A model generated the notes under the pieces. It did no database searches and had not been told where the DNA came from. It was given only the letters and a program-made list of their open reading frames with translations. The position numbers and the translations under genes were made by a program. A stretch of 64,000 nucleotides of DNA from an uncultured bacterium (GTDB lineage: Bacteria; Actinomycetota; Coriobacteriia; Coriobacteriales; Coriobacteriaceae), in contig CAJMPY010000001.1 in the NCBI GenBank assembly GCA_905215385.1, positions 1 to 64,000 of the forward strand. The letters are read 5' to 3'. Position 1 is the first letter of the stretch. Every line of letters begins with the position of its first letter. Shown here in pieces: positions 42,325 to 51,217 of this stretch.

Positions 42325-42867
42325 ATGTTTGGTTTTAAGAAAGAGCTCTACACGCCCGAGTATCAACTTGTCGGCGACGAGTGTGCCGTAATCGAGACGT
42401 CGAAGGGTACCATCAAGGTCAAGTTTGACGGCGAGGGCGCTCCCATTCATGTCGCGAACTTCTGCGAGCTTTCCACGATGGGCTTCTATGATGGCCTTAA
42501 GTTCCATCGCTATGTGCCCGGTTTTGTTATCCAGGGCGGGGACCCCAATACCCGCGACATGTCCGGCGCCGACGTCGCTGCCGGTCTTGAGGGCCCCGAC
42601 GGCATGCCCGGTACCGGTGGCCCCGGCTACTGCATCAAGGGCGAGTTTGCCACCAATCCGCGCAACAGCCATGTCGATGGCGCCCTTGCCATGGCACGCT
42701 CCATGGACCCCGATTCCGCGGGTTCGCAGTTCTACTTCTGCCTGGGTGCCCAGCATAATCTCGATTCCGGTTACACCGTCTTTGGTACCACGGTCGAGGG
42801 TCTCGATGTGATTTCGCAGCTGCGTGCCGGCGACGAGATCTTTCATGTCGAGATCGTTCACGAGTAA
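42325..42867 (+). CDS. cyclophilin-type peptidyl-prolyl cis-trans isomerase
   Basis: The product catalyses proline isomerisation in protein folding. The 180-aa protein has FHRYVPGFVIQGGDP (catalytic Arg in FHR), a GTGGPGYCIKGEF loop, ALAMARSMDPDSAGSQFYFCLG and YTVFGTTVEGLDV. No signal peptide, so it is cytoplasmic. It is the first gene of a pair with a TPR protein (11-bp gap) behind a good promoter. Confidence 0.92.
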   Translation: MFGFKKELYTPEYQLVGDECAVIETSKGTIKVKFDGEGAPIHVANFCELSTMGFYDGLKFHRYVPGFVIQGGDPNTRDMSGADVAAGLEGPDGMPGTGGPGYCIKGEFATNPRNSHVDGALAMARSMDPDSAGSQFYFCLGAQHNLDSGYTVFGTTVEGLDVISQLRAGDEIFHVEIVHE

Positions 42868-42878
42868 AGGGGACTTCC

Positions 42879-44183
42879 TTGAATAGCCAGCTGATCCAAC
42901 AGGGCCGCGCCGCTTACCGCGCGGGTGATTTTTCCGCTGCAGCCCAGATGCTTGGGGCGGCAAAGACTCCCGATGAGATTATAGGCGAGGCCGATCACCT
43001 TCGTGGCAACGCCTTGATGCACCTGGGCATGTATGCCGAGGCCGCCGAGGCCTATGCCGCCGCCCTCAACGACGGTACCTACGGCAAGCGCGGCGCGCTG
43101 CTCACCAACCGCGGCAAGGCGCTCGCCGCCGTGGGCGACTACACGACGGCCGCTCAGGCTTTCTCTGCCGCTACGCAGGATGCTTCCTATGCCACGCCGT
43201 TCAAGGCCTATCTGGGCCTGGGCAATGCGCTGTTCCAGTCGGGCGACTATGCCAACGCGGGAACCGCCTTCCGTCAGGCTGCCATCGACGGCGCCAATCC
43301 GGCTCCTGCCGCCGCACTCGGCGAGCTCGGTCGTTGCTTCATTAAGCTCGGCCGTCCGGCGGATGCCGTGGAGACCTACCGCACGGCTATCGACTTCGCC
43401 GGCCCCCGCGACGACACGCGTGCGCTCAACGCCGGCATGGGTCAGGCGCTTTCTGCCGCCGGCCGTCCCTCCGACGCACTCGACGCCTTTAATGCCGCTA
43501 CTGCCGATGGCATCTACCAGCTCACCTCAGAGCAGGCCGATGAGCTTGCCCGCGTGCAGGATTCGCTTGCCGCGCTGTCTGCCCAGACGGCTATGGCCAC
43601 GGCTCCGGCGCCCGCGATGGACGCTCCTGCCGTCGATCCGCTCGATCCTACGGGCGCGACCGGTCAGTTTATGCCTGATCCCTCGGACACCGGCTTCTTT
43701 ACGCTGTCCGAGTCCGAGATGGTCCAGCAGGACCGTCAGGATCGCAAGCAGGCCAAGGTCCGTCGTCGCCATCGCCACACGGGCCTCAAAGTCTTCATCG
43801 TGCTGCTTCTGCTCATTTTGATCGCCGCGGGCGGTCTGGGCTTTGCCTACACGCGCGGCTTTGGCTTCCCGTCTCAGGAGTCTGTCGTTGCCGATCTGTT
43901 CCAGGCTGCCGGCGACGGTGACACCGCAAAGGCCGAGTCTTGCCTGGCCTCGAGCCTGTCCGAGGACGCTAAGTCGATGATCATCTCCTCGATTCCGCAG
44001 GGTGCCACCGTGTCCGTCGAGGGCATGGATCAGTCCATGACCGAGACGACCGCCAAGGTGAAGGCATCGCTGTCCAAGGGCGGCGAGCAGGAGTACACCG
44101 TCAAATTCGTGCGCTCCGATAACCATATCGGCTGGGCCGTTTCTTCGCTCGATATGGATTTCTCGGCTGCTGACAACCAGTAG
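42879..44183 (+). CDS. TPR-repeat membrane protein
   Basis: Residues about 1-230 form five or six tetratricopeptide-like repeats (AYRAGDFSAAAQML, MYAEAAEAYAAAL, DYTTAAQAFSAA, DYANAGTAFRQAA, RPADAVETYRTAI, RPSDALDAFNAA). A basic stretch, one membrane span (FIVLLLLILIAAGGLGFAYTRG, near 305-325) and a small outer domain of about 100 residues follow. It starts at TTG 42879 with AAGGGGAC upstream. The TPR side faces the cytoplasm and the C-terminus is outside. It may be an assembly scaffold for envelope proteins; no specific function recognised. Confidence 0.8.
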   Translation: MNSQLIQQGRAAYRAGDFSAAAQMLGAAKTPDEIIGEADHLRGNALMHLGMYAEAAEAYAAALNDGTYGKRGALLTNRGKALAAVGDYTTAAQAFSAATQDASYATPFKAYLGLGNALFQSGDYANAGTAFRQAAIDGANPAPAAALGELGRCFIKLGRPADAVETYRTAIDFAGPRDDTRALNAGMGQALSAAGRPSDALDAFNAATADGIYQLTSEQADELARVQDSLAALSAQTAMATAPAPAMDAPAVDPLDPTGATGQFMPDPSDTGFFTLSESEMVQQDRQDRKQAKVRRRHRHTGLKVFIVLLLLILIAAGGLGFAYTRGFGFPSQESVVADLFQAAGDGDTAKAESCLASSLSEDAKSMIISSIPQGATVSVEGMDQSMTETTAKVKASLSKGGEQEYTVKFVRSDNHIGWAVSSLDMDFSAADNQ

Positions 44184-44205
44184 TGACCTTATGGGATTTA
44201 GCTTT

Positions 44206-44238
44206 GCCCGGCGCTTCACCGCAAGTGAGGTGTCGGGC
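44206..44238 (+). terminator. hairpin between the TPR gene and mreB
   Basis: A 14-bp RNA stem including G-U pairs (44206-44219 with 44225-44238) and loop CGCAA. The following TTGCGC is not U-rich, so it may be a weak terminator or an mRNA-processing structure. TATGAT at 44248-44253 could be the mreB -10 box. Confidence 0.45.
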
Positions 44239-44298
44239 TTGCGCTAGTATGATGAGCTAGTAGTTTTCCAGCAATCATCCAACACATCAGGAGTTGCG

Positions 44299-45342
44299 TT
44301 GTTTTCTTTGATGGATATGTTCTTCGGTAGCTATGCGGGCGATCTTGCCATCGACCTCGGCACCGCAAATACGCTTGTCTCCGTGCGCGGCAAGGGTATC
44401 GTCATTCGCGAGCCCTCTGTAGTCGCCATCGACAAGAACGACGAGCGCATCCTGGCGGTCGGTATCGAGGCAAAGCGCATGCTCGGCCGTACGCCCGGCA
44501 ACATCGTGGCCGTTCGTCCCCTGAAGGACGGCGTCATCGCCGACTTCGATGTTACCGAGGCCATGCTTCGCTACTTTATCGACAAGGCGTCCGAGAAGCG
44601 CTATCCGTGGACTCCGCGTCCGCGTGTTGTCGTCTGCGTTCCCTCCGGCGTCACGTCGGTCGAGAAGCGCGCTGTCTTTGAGGCCACGATCCAGGCCGGT
44701 GCCCGCCAGGCCTATCTGATCGAAGAGCCCATGGCTGCCGCTATCGGCGCCGACCTGCCCGTCGAGGAGCCCACCGGCTCCATGGTCATCGACATCGGTG
44801 GCGGTACCACCGAGGTTGCCGTTATCGCTATGGGCGGTATCGTCGTCTCGCAGTCCATCCGTATTGCCGGCGATGAGTTCGACCAGGCTATCCTCACGCA
44901 CGTTCGCGATGCCTACAACCTTGCCATCGGCGAGCGTACGGCAGAGGACATCAAGATTAAGGTCGGCTCCGCCGTGCCGCTCAAGGACGAGCTCGACGTC
45001 GAGGTCAACGGCCGCGACGTGATCACCGGTCTGCCCAAGACCGTGCGCATCGAGAGCGAGGAGATTCGTCGCGCACTCAACAAGCCGCTCGACGAGATGG
45101 CCAAGGCCGTCAAGGACGCGCTCGACGCTACGCCTCCCGATCTTGCCTCGGACCTTATGTACTATGGCATTTTGCTGACTGGAGGCGGCGCGCTGCTGCG
45201 CGGTCTCGACGTGCGCCTGCGCGATGAGACCGGCGTTTCGGTCAACGTCAGCCCCACGGCGCTCGATAACGTTGTTAACGGCTGTGCCCGCGTGCTCGAG
45301 GCCAATGCGTTTGATGGCGGCTTCGTCCAGACCAATGCTTAA
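44299..45342 (+). CDS. mreB: rod-shape determining protein MreB
   Basis: Actin-fold ATPase that organises cell-wall elongation. Motifs: AIDLGTANTLV (phosphate 1), VIDIGGGTTEVAVIA (phosphate 2) and LLTGGGALLRGLD (adenosine). 347 aa. It starts at TTG 44299 behind CAGGAG; a downstream ATG at 44311 is possible. First gene of mreB-mreC-mreD-PBP2-rodA. Confidence 0.97.
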   Translation: MFSLMDMFFGSYAGDLAIDLGTANTLVSVRGKGIVIREPSVVAIDKNDERILAVGIEAKRMLGRTPGNIVAVRPLKDGVIADFDVTEAMLRYFIDKASEKRYPWTPRPRVVVCVPSGVTSVEKRAVFEATIQAGARQAYLIEEPMAAAIGADLPVEEPTGSMVIDIGGGTTEVAVIAMGGIVVSQSIRIAGDEFDQAILTHVRDAYNLAIGERTAEDIKIKVGSAVPLKDELDVEVNGRDVITGLPKTVRIESEEIRRALNKPLDEMAKAVKDALDATPPDLASDLMYYGILLTGGGALLRGLDVRLRDETGVSVNVSPTALDNVVNGCARVLEANAFDGGFVQTNA

Positions 45343-45363
45343 TTTCCAAAAGGTGGATTCCAT

Positions 45364-46362
45364 TTGGCACGATCTTCGGGTTTCTCTACAAATCTGAATA
45401 CCAAGCGACAATCAACGGGTATGCGCCCGTTGATTGTTTTCAGCCTGATTTCGGTGTTGCTGCTCACGTTTTATATCCGTGAGGGCGAGGCCGGGCCGAT
45501 TCATGCCGTGCGCTCGGGCGTGACGACGATTACCTCGCCGGTGCGCTTTGTGGGCTCGGCTGTGGCGGCTCCCTTCAATGCGATCGGCAATGTGTTCTCT
45601 AACCTTACGGCGTCGCAGGACACGCTTGACGAGCTTAAGAAGCAAAACGAGGAACTGACCTCTAAGGTTGCCGAGCTCTCCGAGGCTCAAAAGACCGCCG
45701 AGCGTCTGGAGGGGCTGGTCGGCCTCCAGTCGACCTACAACCTCAAATCAACCGCAGCTCGTATCGTCGGCGCTTCGGGCGATGCCTGGACCTCGACCGT
45801 CACCATCGACAAGGGTTCTGCCGACGGGCTTACCATCAACATGCCTGTGACGAGTTCTGCCGGTGTCATAGGCCAGATTATCGAGGTCTCGGCCAAGACG
45901 TCCACCGTGCGTCTGATTGGCGATGAGAGCTCGGGCGTGTCCGCCATGGTGCAGGACACGCGCGCCCAGGGCATGCTGCAGGGTCAGGCTGACGGTACGC
46001 TGCGTCTTGAGTATGTGAGCGTCGATTCCGACGTTAAGGTTGGCGACATCATCGTGACCTCGGGTATTGGCGGTGTGTTCCCCAAGGGTCTACCGCTCGG
46101 CACCGTCTCGTCGGTTGAGAAATCGGCTAACGACGTGTACTACACCATTGTGGTGCGCGCCCAGACGACGGCCGAGAATAACGAGGAAGTGCTGGTCATT
46201 ACCTCGCTGACCGACGAACAGTCGGCCTCGGATGAGGATGTGAACACGGCCAACAGCACGCCGCAGGGAACGTCGCGCGATGCTGCGACCAAGACGAAGG
46301 ACGAGAGCCCGGATGACGGTTCCGACACGTCCGAGACGACCGATTCCGGCTCGAGCGAATAG
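45364..46362 (+). CDS. mreC: rod-shape determining protein MreC
   Basis: Bitopic membrane protein: N-terminal span LIVFSLISVLLLTFYI, then a coiled coil (LDELKKQNEELTSKVAELSEAQ) and the periplasm-side beta domain with GASGDAWTSTVTIDKGS and GIGGVFPKGLPLGTV. The C-terminus has an added acidic, Ser/Thr-rich tail (last 50 residues). Starts at TTG 45364. It bridges MreB to PBP2 in the elongasome. Confidence 0.95.
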   Translation: MARSSGFSTNLNTKRQSTGMRPLIVFSLISVLLLTFYIREGEAGPIHAVRSGVTTITSPVRFVGSAVAAPFNAIGNVFSNLTASQDTLDELKKQNEELTSKVAELSEAQKTAERLEGLVGLQSTYNLKSTAARIVGASGDAWTSTVTIDKGSADGLTINMPVTSSAGVIGQIIEVSAKTSTVRLIGDESSGVSAMVQDTRAQGMLQGQADGTLRLEYVSVDSDVKVGDIIVTSGIGGVFPKGLPLGTVSSVEKSANDVYYTIVVRAQTTAENNEEVLVITSLTDEQSASDEDVNTANSTPQGTSRDAATKTKDESPDDGSDTSETTDSGSSE

Positions 46363-46367
46363 GGGGC

Positions 46368-46940
46368 ATGTCCATGGATCTACACGAGCAGGGGATGAGC
46401 TCCCGCACGTTTGTAATCGCCGCCATCGTGTGCGTGCTGCTGCAGGCAGGCCTGGCACCGCAGATCTCCATTGCGGGCGGTCGCGTCAACTTTATGATTA
46501 TCCTGGTGTGCCTAAGCGTGTTCTCGGGCGACCCGACCCGTGCCGTCGTATGCGGTTTTTGCAGCGGCTTGTTCTATGACCTTTCCGCTGCCGTGCCGGT
46601 GGGCGTTATGTCGCTCCTGCTGACCGTGGGTTCTTTTGCCCTGGTGCATAGCGCCGCCGGTCAGACGGGCGGTACCCCGAGTGCGCGCGGCATCACTGTG
46701 GGTGCCTTCGCGCTCGTTATTAATGTGATCTACAGCATCATCTTGCTGTTTATGGGTTTGGAGACGAGCTTTGTCGTGGCGATCTTCGGCCATGCGCTGC
46801 CGTCTTCGATCCTGACGGGTCTGGTTGCCATTCCGTTTTTGATGTCCGGCGTCGTGCCGCAGTCCGGTTATGGATTCTCGGCACGTGGCGGACGCCAGAC
46901 GGGCATGCGCTTTAAGCCCAAGACCCGTAAGCTCAAATAG
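46368..46940 (+). CDS. mreD: rod-shape determining protein MreD
   Basis: A 190-aa integral membrane protein with five or six spans and a basic C-terminal tail, placed between mreC and the PBP2 gene as in most bacteria. ATG 46368 lies very close to the purine-rich site; ATG 46374 has the better spacing. Family call rests on position and topology together with RVNFMIILVCLSVFSGD. Confidence 0.88.
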   Translation: MSMDLHEQGMSSRTFVIAAIVCVLLQAGLAPQISIAGGRVNFMIILVCLSVFSGDPTRAVVCGFCSGLFYDLSAAVPVGVMSLLLTVGSFALVHSAAGQTGGTPSARGITVGAFALVINVIYSIILLFMGLETSFVVAIFGHALPSSILTGLVAIPFLMSGVVPQSGYGFSARGGRQTGMRFKPKTRKLK

Positions 46941-46953
46941 GGGAGGCCTGTAG

Positions 46954-49023
46954 ATGTCTTCCCAGATGACGGTTATTATCGCCGGTATCGTGCTGGTTGT
47001 GGCCATCGTGGTCGCGCTGGTCATCATGCGTCGCGGCGATTCCCGTTTTACCTACGATACGCAGCATGGAACGGCCCCGCGCGCCACCGAGGGCGAGGGC
47101 AATACCGCGGCGACCGCCTTTAAGGGCCGCTTCTCCATCCTCACCACGGGTGTAGGCGCGATGTTCGCGGCGCTTGCCGTCAAGCTGTGGGGTATGCAGA
47201 TGGTCTCGTCGGACTATTACGAAAAGCAGGCTAATAGCAATCAGACGCGCACCGTTACCACACCCGCTGTGCGCGGCCGCATCCTCGACCGCAATGGCGT
47301 GGCGCTTGTCCAGAACCGTCCCTCACTTGCTGTCGTGGCCTACCGCGACCTTGCCGAGGATGAGGTTCTGGTTCGCCATCTTGCCAACGTGCTCGGTATG
47401 CCCTACGTGGCGGTTCTGCGCAATATTCAGGACAATTCCGAGGGCGCCCAGAGCCTGCATACCATCGCGACGGACGTCCGTCGCTCTACGGTTGCCTATA
47501 TTCAGGAGCACGCCGGCGAGTTTCCGGGCGTCAAGATTGCCGAGCGTACCGAGCGTCAGTACCCGTACGGCGAGACGGCCTGTCACATTTTGGGCTATAC
47601 CGGCACCATTACCTCCGAGCAGCTCGAGGCCCAGAATAAGAAAACCTCTGGCGATGATGATGCTTCTGCTGGCCGGATTACGTACCAGTCGGGCGATATC
47701 GTGGGCCAGGCGGGTGTTGAGAGCTACTACGAAAACCTGCTGCAGGGTATTCGTGGCGAGCAGACCGTCAAGGTCGATGCCTCGGGCAATGTGACCGGTC
47801 AGGCCGGCGCCGTGCCCGCCAAGGCCGGCTCCGACATTAAGCTCACGCTCGACCTTAAGATCCAACAGGCCTGTGAGACGGCGCTGGCGAGCGCCATCGA
47901 GCTTGCCAAGACCACTGGCTACAGCAATGCCGGCAACGGCGCTGTGGTGTGTCTCGATCCCAACAATGGCGAGATCCTGGGTATGGCGAGCGAGCCCAAG
48001 TTCGATCCGTCCGTCTTTATCGGCGGCGTCTCAAATGACGTGTGGACCGAGCTCAATGACGACAAGGGTTCGCACCCGCTGCTCAACCGCGCCATTAGCG
48101 GACAGTACATGTCGGCCTCGACCATCAAGCCGCTCTCGGCACTGGCTGGTCTTGAGTTTGGAACCTACACTTCAACGCAGACAACCAACTGCACGGGCTA
48201 TTGGACGGGCTTGGGCAAGGCTTGGGGCAAGCGCTGCTGGCTGACGTCTGGCCACGGCACCATGACGCTGCAGTCGGGTATCGCCAACTCGTGCGACCCC
48301 GTCTTCTACGACATGGGCAAGGCGTTCTTTTATGACGAGCAACATTCCGAGGGCCTGCAGGAGGTCTTTCGTCGCTGGGGCCTAGGCAAGACCTGCGGTA
48401 TCGATCTGCCGAGTGAGGGCGCGGGCCGTATTCCCGATGCCGAGTGGAAGGAGTCGTACTTCACCGACGCCTCTGCCGAGGACCGCAAGTGGAATGCCGG
48501 CGATATGACCAACATTGCCATCGGCCAGGGCGACATCCTGGTGACGCCCCTGCAGATGGCGTGCGCCTACATGGGCCTTGCCAACGGCGGCAAACAGTAC
48601 GTGCCTCACGTGTTTTTGTCTGCCGTGTCGCGCGATGGCGACGGCGATGCCTATAAGTACAACGGCAAGGGCAAGAAGAAGCGCCTGGAGGCCAAGATCA
48701 ACAGCGATTCGGATTTGACTCTTGTTCGCAACGGCATGCACGACGTGATTTACACGGCATCGACGTCCCTGGCGGCTCACTTTGGCACCCTGACGCCGCA
48801 GGTATACGGCAAGTCGGGCACGGGCGAGAAAAGCGGCGAGGACGAATACGCGTGGTTCTGCGCCTATGCACCGGCCGATGATCCCAAGTATGTCATCGCT
48901 ACTGTCCTGGAGCAGGGCGGCGGTGGCTCAGATACCGCGATGCATGTCGTGCGCGACGTGCTCGGCGTGATTTATGACGAGCCCGATACCTCTTCGGCCT
49001 CGGGCGATTCTTCGGTTCGATAG
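46954..49023 (+). CDS. mrdA: penicillin-binding protein 2 (elongation transpeptidase)
   Basis: Class B PBP: an N-terminal span, a dimerisation region with RGRILDRNGVALVQNRPSLAVV and ERQYPYGETACHILGYTG, and a transpeptidase domain. The catalytic SASTIKPLSALAG (SxxK), the second motif in IANSCDPVFY and GKSGTGEK (KSG) are all present. 689 aa. It crosslinks peptidoglycan with RodA, encoded 9 bp downstream. Confidence 0.96.
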   Translation: MSSQMTVIIAGIVLVVAIVVALVIMRRGDSRFTYDTQHGTAPRATEGEGNTAATAFKGRFSILTTGVGAMFAALAVKLWGMQMVSSDYYEKQANSNQTRTVTTPAVRGRILDRNGVALVQNRPSLAVVAYRDLAEDEVLVRHLANVLGMPYVAVLRNIQDNSEGAQSLHTIATDVRRSTVAYIQEHAGEFPGVKIAERTERQYPYGETACHILGYTGTITSEQLEAQNKKTSGDDDASAGRITYQSGDIVGQAGVESYYENLLQGIRGEQTVKVDASGNVTGQAGAVPAKAGSDIKLTLDLKIQQACETALASAIELAKTTGYSNAGNGAVVCLDPNNGEILGMASEPKFDPSVFIGGVSNDVWTELNDDKGSHPLLNRAISGQYMSASTIKPLSALAGLEFGTYTSTQTTNCTGYWTGLGKAWGKRCWLTSGHGTMTLQSGIANSCDPVFYDMGKAFFYDEQHSEGLQEVFRRWGLGKTCGIDLPSEGAGRIPDAEWKESYFTDASAEDRKWNAGDMTNIAIGQGDILVTPLQMACAYMGLANGGKQYVPHVFLSAVSRDGDGDAYKYNGKGKKKRLEAKINSDSDLTLVRNGMHDVIYTASTSLAAHFGTLTPQVYGKSGTGEKSGEDEYAWFCAYAPADDPKYVIATVLEQGGGGSDTAMHVVRDVLGVIYDEPDTSSASGDSSVR

Positions 49024-49032
49024 GAGGTTGCG

Positions 49033-50259
49033 ATGGATTTTTCTCCGGCGGATCTGTTCCGTTCAACCAAGACCGGCTCTCGCAGCAGCCTGGACCGCGT
49101 CAACAAGCAACTTTCGGCCTCGCGCGGTACGTTTCGCCAAAAGGTGCATATCGGTGTGCTGCTGGCTACCGTCGCGCTCGTTGCCTATGGCGCCATCATT
49201 ATTTGGTCGGCGTCACAGTTTAAGGCCGACGCCTCATTCTCGCGCCACCTGCTGGGCATTGGCATTGGCGCGGTGCTTGCGGTGCTCGTCTGGCGTACCG
49301 ATCTGCGCGGCATCTCTAACTTCTCGACGGCGCTGCTCGTCATTGACCTTATTGTGATCTTCTCGCCCAAGATTCCGGGCCTGTCCTATACGGGCGGTCT
49401 GGGCATGACGGGCTGGATCAAGATTCCCGGTATCGGCTTGACATTCCAGCCGGTTGAGCTTGCCAAGCTCATCACCATCTTCTTTATCGCCACGCTTGGC
49501 TCGCAGTATAACGGCCGCATCGATACCGTTCGCGACTACGTCAAGCTCTGCGGCATGCTGTCCATTCCGTTTTTGGCCGTCGTCGCCATGGGCGACCTGG
49601 GCTCGGGCCTGGTCGTGCTGGTCTCGGGCGCCATCGTCATCTGCATGAGCGGTGCACGCCGCGAATGGGTGCTGTCGACCCTGGCCCTGCTTGTGGGCCT
49701 GGTGGCCCTCGTCCTGGCGCTCGATTCGGTCTTTGATTCGTTGCTCGGCCACGATGTGCTCATCAAGCAGTATCAGATGAACCGCCTGACGGTCTTTATC
49801 GACCCCGATAATGCCGATTCGGACGATGCCTACAACCTGCAGCAGTCGCTTATCGCCGTTGGCTCGGGCGGCTTCTTTGGTAAGGGTTTGGGCCATGCGA
49901 CGCAGTCGGCCGGCGGCTTTCTGCCTGAGTTCCACACCGACTTTGTCTTCGCCTTCCTATCCGAGACCTTTGGCTTTTGCGGTTCCTTTTTGCTCCTGTG
50001 CCTCTACGTGCTGCTGATCTTTTCGACGATTCGCGTCGCCTTTAAGTGTGAGTCGCTGTTCTTGCGTCTTTCGTGTGTGGGCATCGTTGGCATGTGGGCG
50101 TTCCAGACCTTCGAAAACATCGGCATGTGCATCGGCATGATGCCGATTACCGGTATTCCGCTACCGTTTATTAGCTTCGGTTCGTCTTCGATGATGATTC
50201 AGCTGCTGACGGTGGGTATCGTACAATCCATATGGCGGCATCGTTCGGGCGCCGCGTAA
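49033..50259 (+). CDS. rodA: peptidoglycan glycosyltransferase RodA (SEDS)
   Basis: A 408-aa SEDS protein with about ten spans, GWIKIPGIGLTFQPVELAKL, LLMGD-like AMGDLGSGLVVL, and a C-terminal TGIPLPFISFGSSSMM signature. It polymerises glycan strands at the membrane with PBP2. The first 35 residues are a polar N-terminal extension. Typical position after mrdA. Confidence 0.96.
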   Translation: MDFSPADLFRSTKTGSRSSLDRVNKQLSASRGTFRQKVHIGVLLATVALVAYGAIIIWSASQFKADASFSRHLLGIGIGAVLAVLVWRTDLRGISNFSTALLVIDLIVIFSPKIPGLSYTGGLGMTGWIKIPGIGLTFQPVELAKLITIFFIATLGSQYNGRIDTVRDYVKLCGMLSIPFLAVVAMGDLGSGLVVLVSGAIVICMSGARREWVLSTLALLVGLVALVLALDSVFDSLLGHDVLIKQYQMNRLTVFIDPDNADSDDAYNLQQSLIAVGSGGFFGKGLGHATQSAGGFLPEFHTDFVFAFLSETFGFCGSFLLLCLYVLLIFSTIRVAFKCESLFLRLSCVGIVGMWAFQTFENIGMCIGMMPITGIPLPFISFGSSSMMIQLLTVGIVQSIWRHRSGAA

Positions 50260-50277
50260 CCGCTGGAGGGGTTTGCT

Positions 50278-51207
50278 ATGAAAATTCCCGTAGATAAGCT
50301 GACCCGCGCTTTTAAGATGGGCGCGTCCGTTAAGAAGGATTCCGATACGCCGGTGCGCGTCTCGGTCTATCTGGATTCGTCCGCCTCGCGCTTTCTTGCT
50401 GAGACGGTGCGTGACGCCTTTGTGCCGCAGACGACCTCGGGCATTGTGCGCGTCGAGCGTCTGGGGGAGGAGCGAATTGCTCCAAAGACCGATACCGATG
50501 TGGTACTGGTGCTCTCGTGTGGTTCCGACCGCCTGGAGAGTGCCGTGCAGGAGCTCGTGATCGCCGGCGCGCCCGTGTGCGTGCTTGCCGAGTCTGCTGT
50601 GGAGGTGCCGTTTATCGAGGAGTCCACGCCCATGCTCGGCGTGGTGGCGGCAACCGATAAGACGTATCTGCTCGAGACGCTTGCCCGCTGGATTCTCGAT
50701 CGCACCGACAAGGAAACGGCTTTTGCGGCGAACTTTGCCTTTATGCGCATCGCGGCAGCTAATCGTATCATCACCTCGTGCGCGCTCACCAATATGGCGA
50801 CCGGTGCGCTGGTGTTTTTGCCGGGCGCCGATTATCCCGTTATGGCGCTGGCGCAGGTGGGCATGCTCTTTGAGCTCGCTGCCGTCTTTGGACGCGGCAT
50901 TAAGCCTGAGCGCGGCTACGAGGTCGCGGGCGTGCTTGCCGGCGGTCTTGTGATCCGCGCGGTCACCCGCGCGCTCGTCAAGCAGACGCCGCATATTGGG
51001 TTTGCCGTTAAGGCGCTCACTGCTGCCGCGGGCACCTATGGCATGGGCCGTGCGCTTGTTGCGCTCTACGAGCGCGATGTCGACTACAGCCGTGCCAACG
51101 AGGTGGTCACTGCCACGTTCTCCCGCGTTCGCGATCTGGTGACCACGGTCGCGGGCGCTACCCGTCCTATGGCGTCCTACCAAGACGCATCCGATCTCGC
51201 TGCTTAG
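50278..51207 (+). CDS. DUF697-like membrane protein
   Basis: A 309-aa protein. The first 130 residues look like a soluble alpha/beta domain (VVLVLSCGSDRLESAVQELV). The second half contains AANRIITSCALTNMATGALVFLPG and a long hydrophobic, glycine-rich region typical of the DUF697 group. No GTPase motifs. Its place 18 bp behind rodA and 10 bp before the radical-SAM gene suggests co-expression with elongation genes. Role unknown. Confidence 0.65.
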   Translation: MKIPVDKLTRAFKMGASVKKDSDTPVRVSVYLDSSASRFLAETVRDAFVPQTTSGIVRVERLGEERIAPKTDTDVVLVLSCGSDRLESAVQELVIAGAPVCVLAESAVEVPFIEESTPMLGVVAATDKTYLLETLARWILDRTDKETAFAANFAFMRIAAANRIITSCALTNMATGALVFLPGADYPVMALAQVGMLFELAAVFGRGIKPERGYEVAGVLAGGLVIRAVTRALVKQTPHIGFAVKALTAAAGTYGMGRALVALYERDVDYSRANEVVTATFSRVRDLVTTVAGATRPMASYQDASDLAA

Positions 51208-51217
51208 GGGTTTTCTG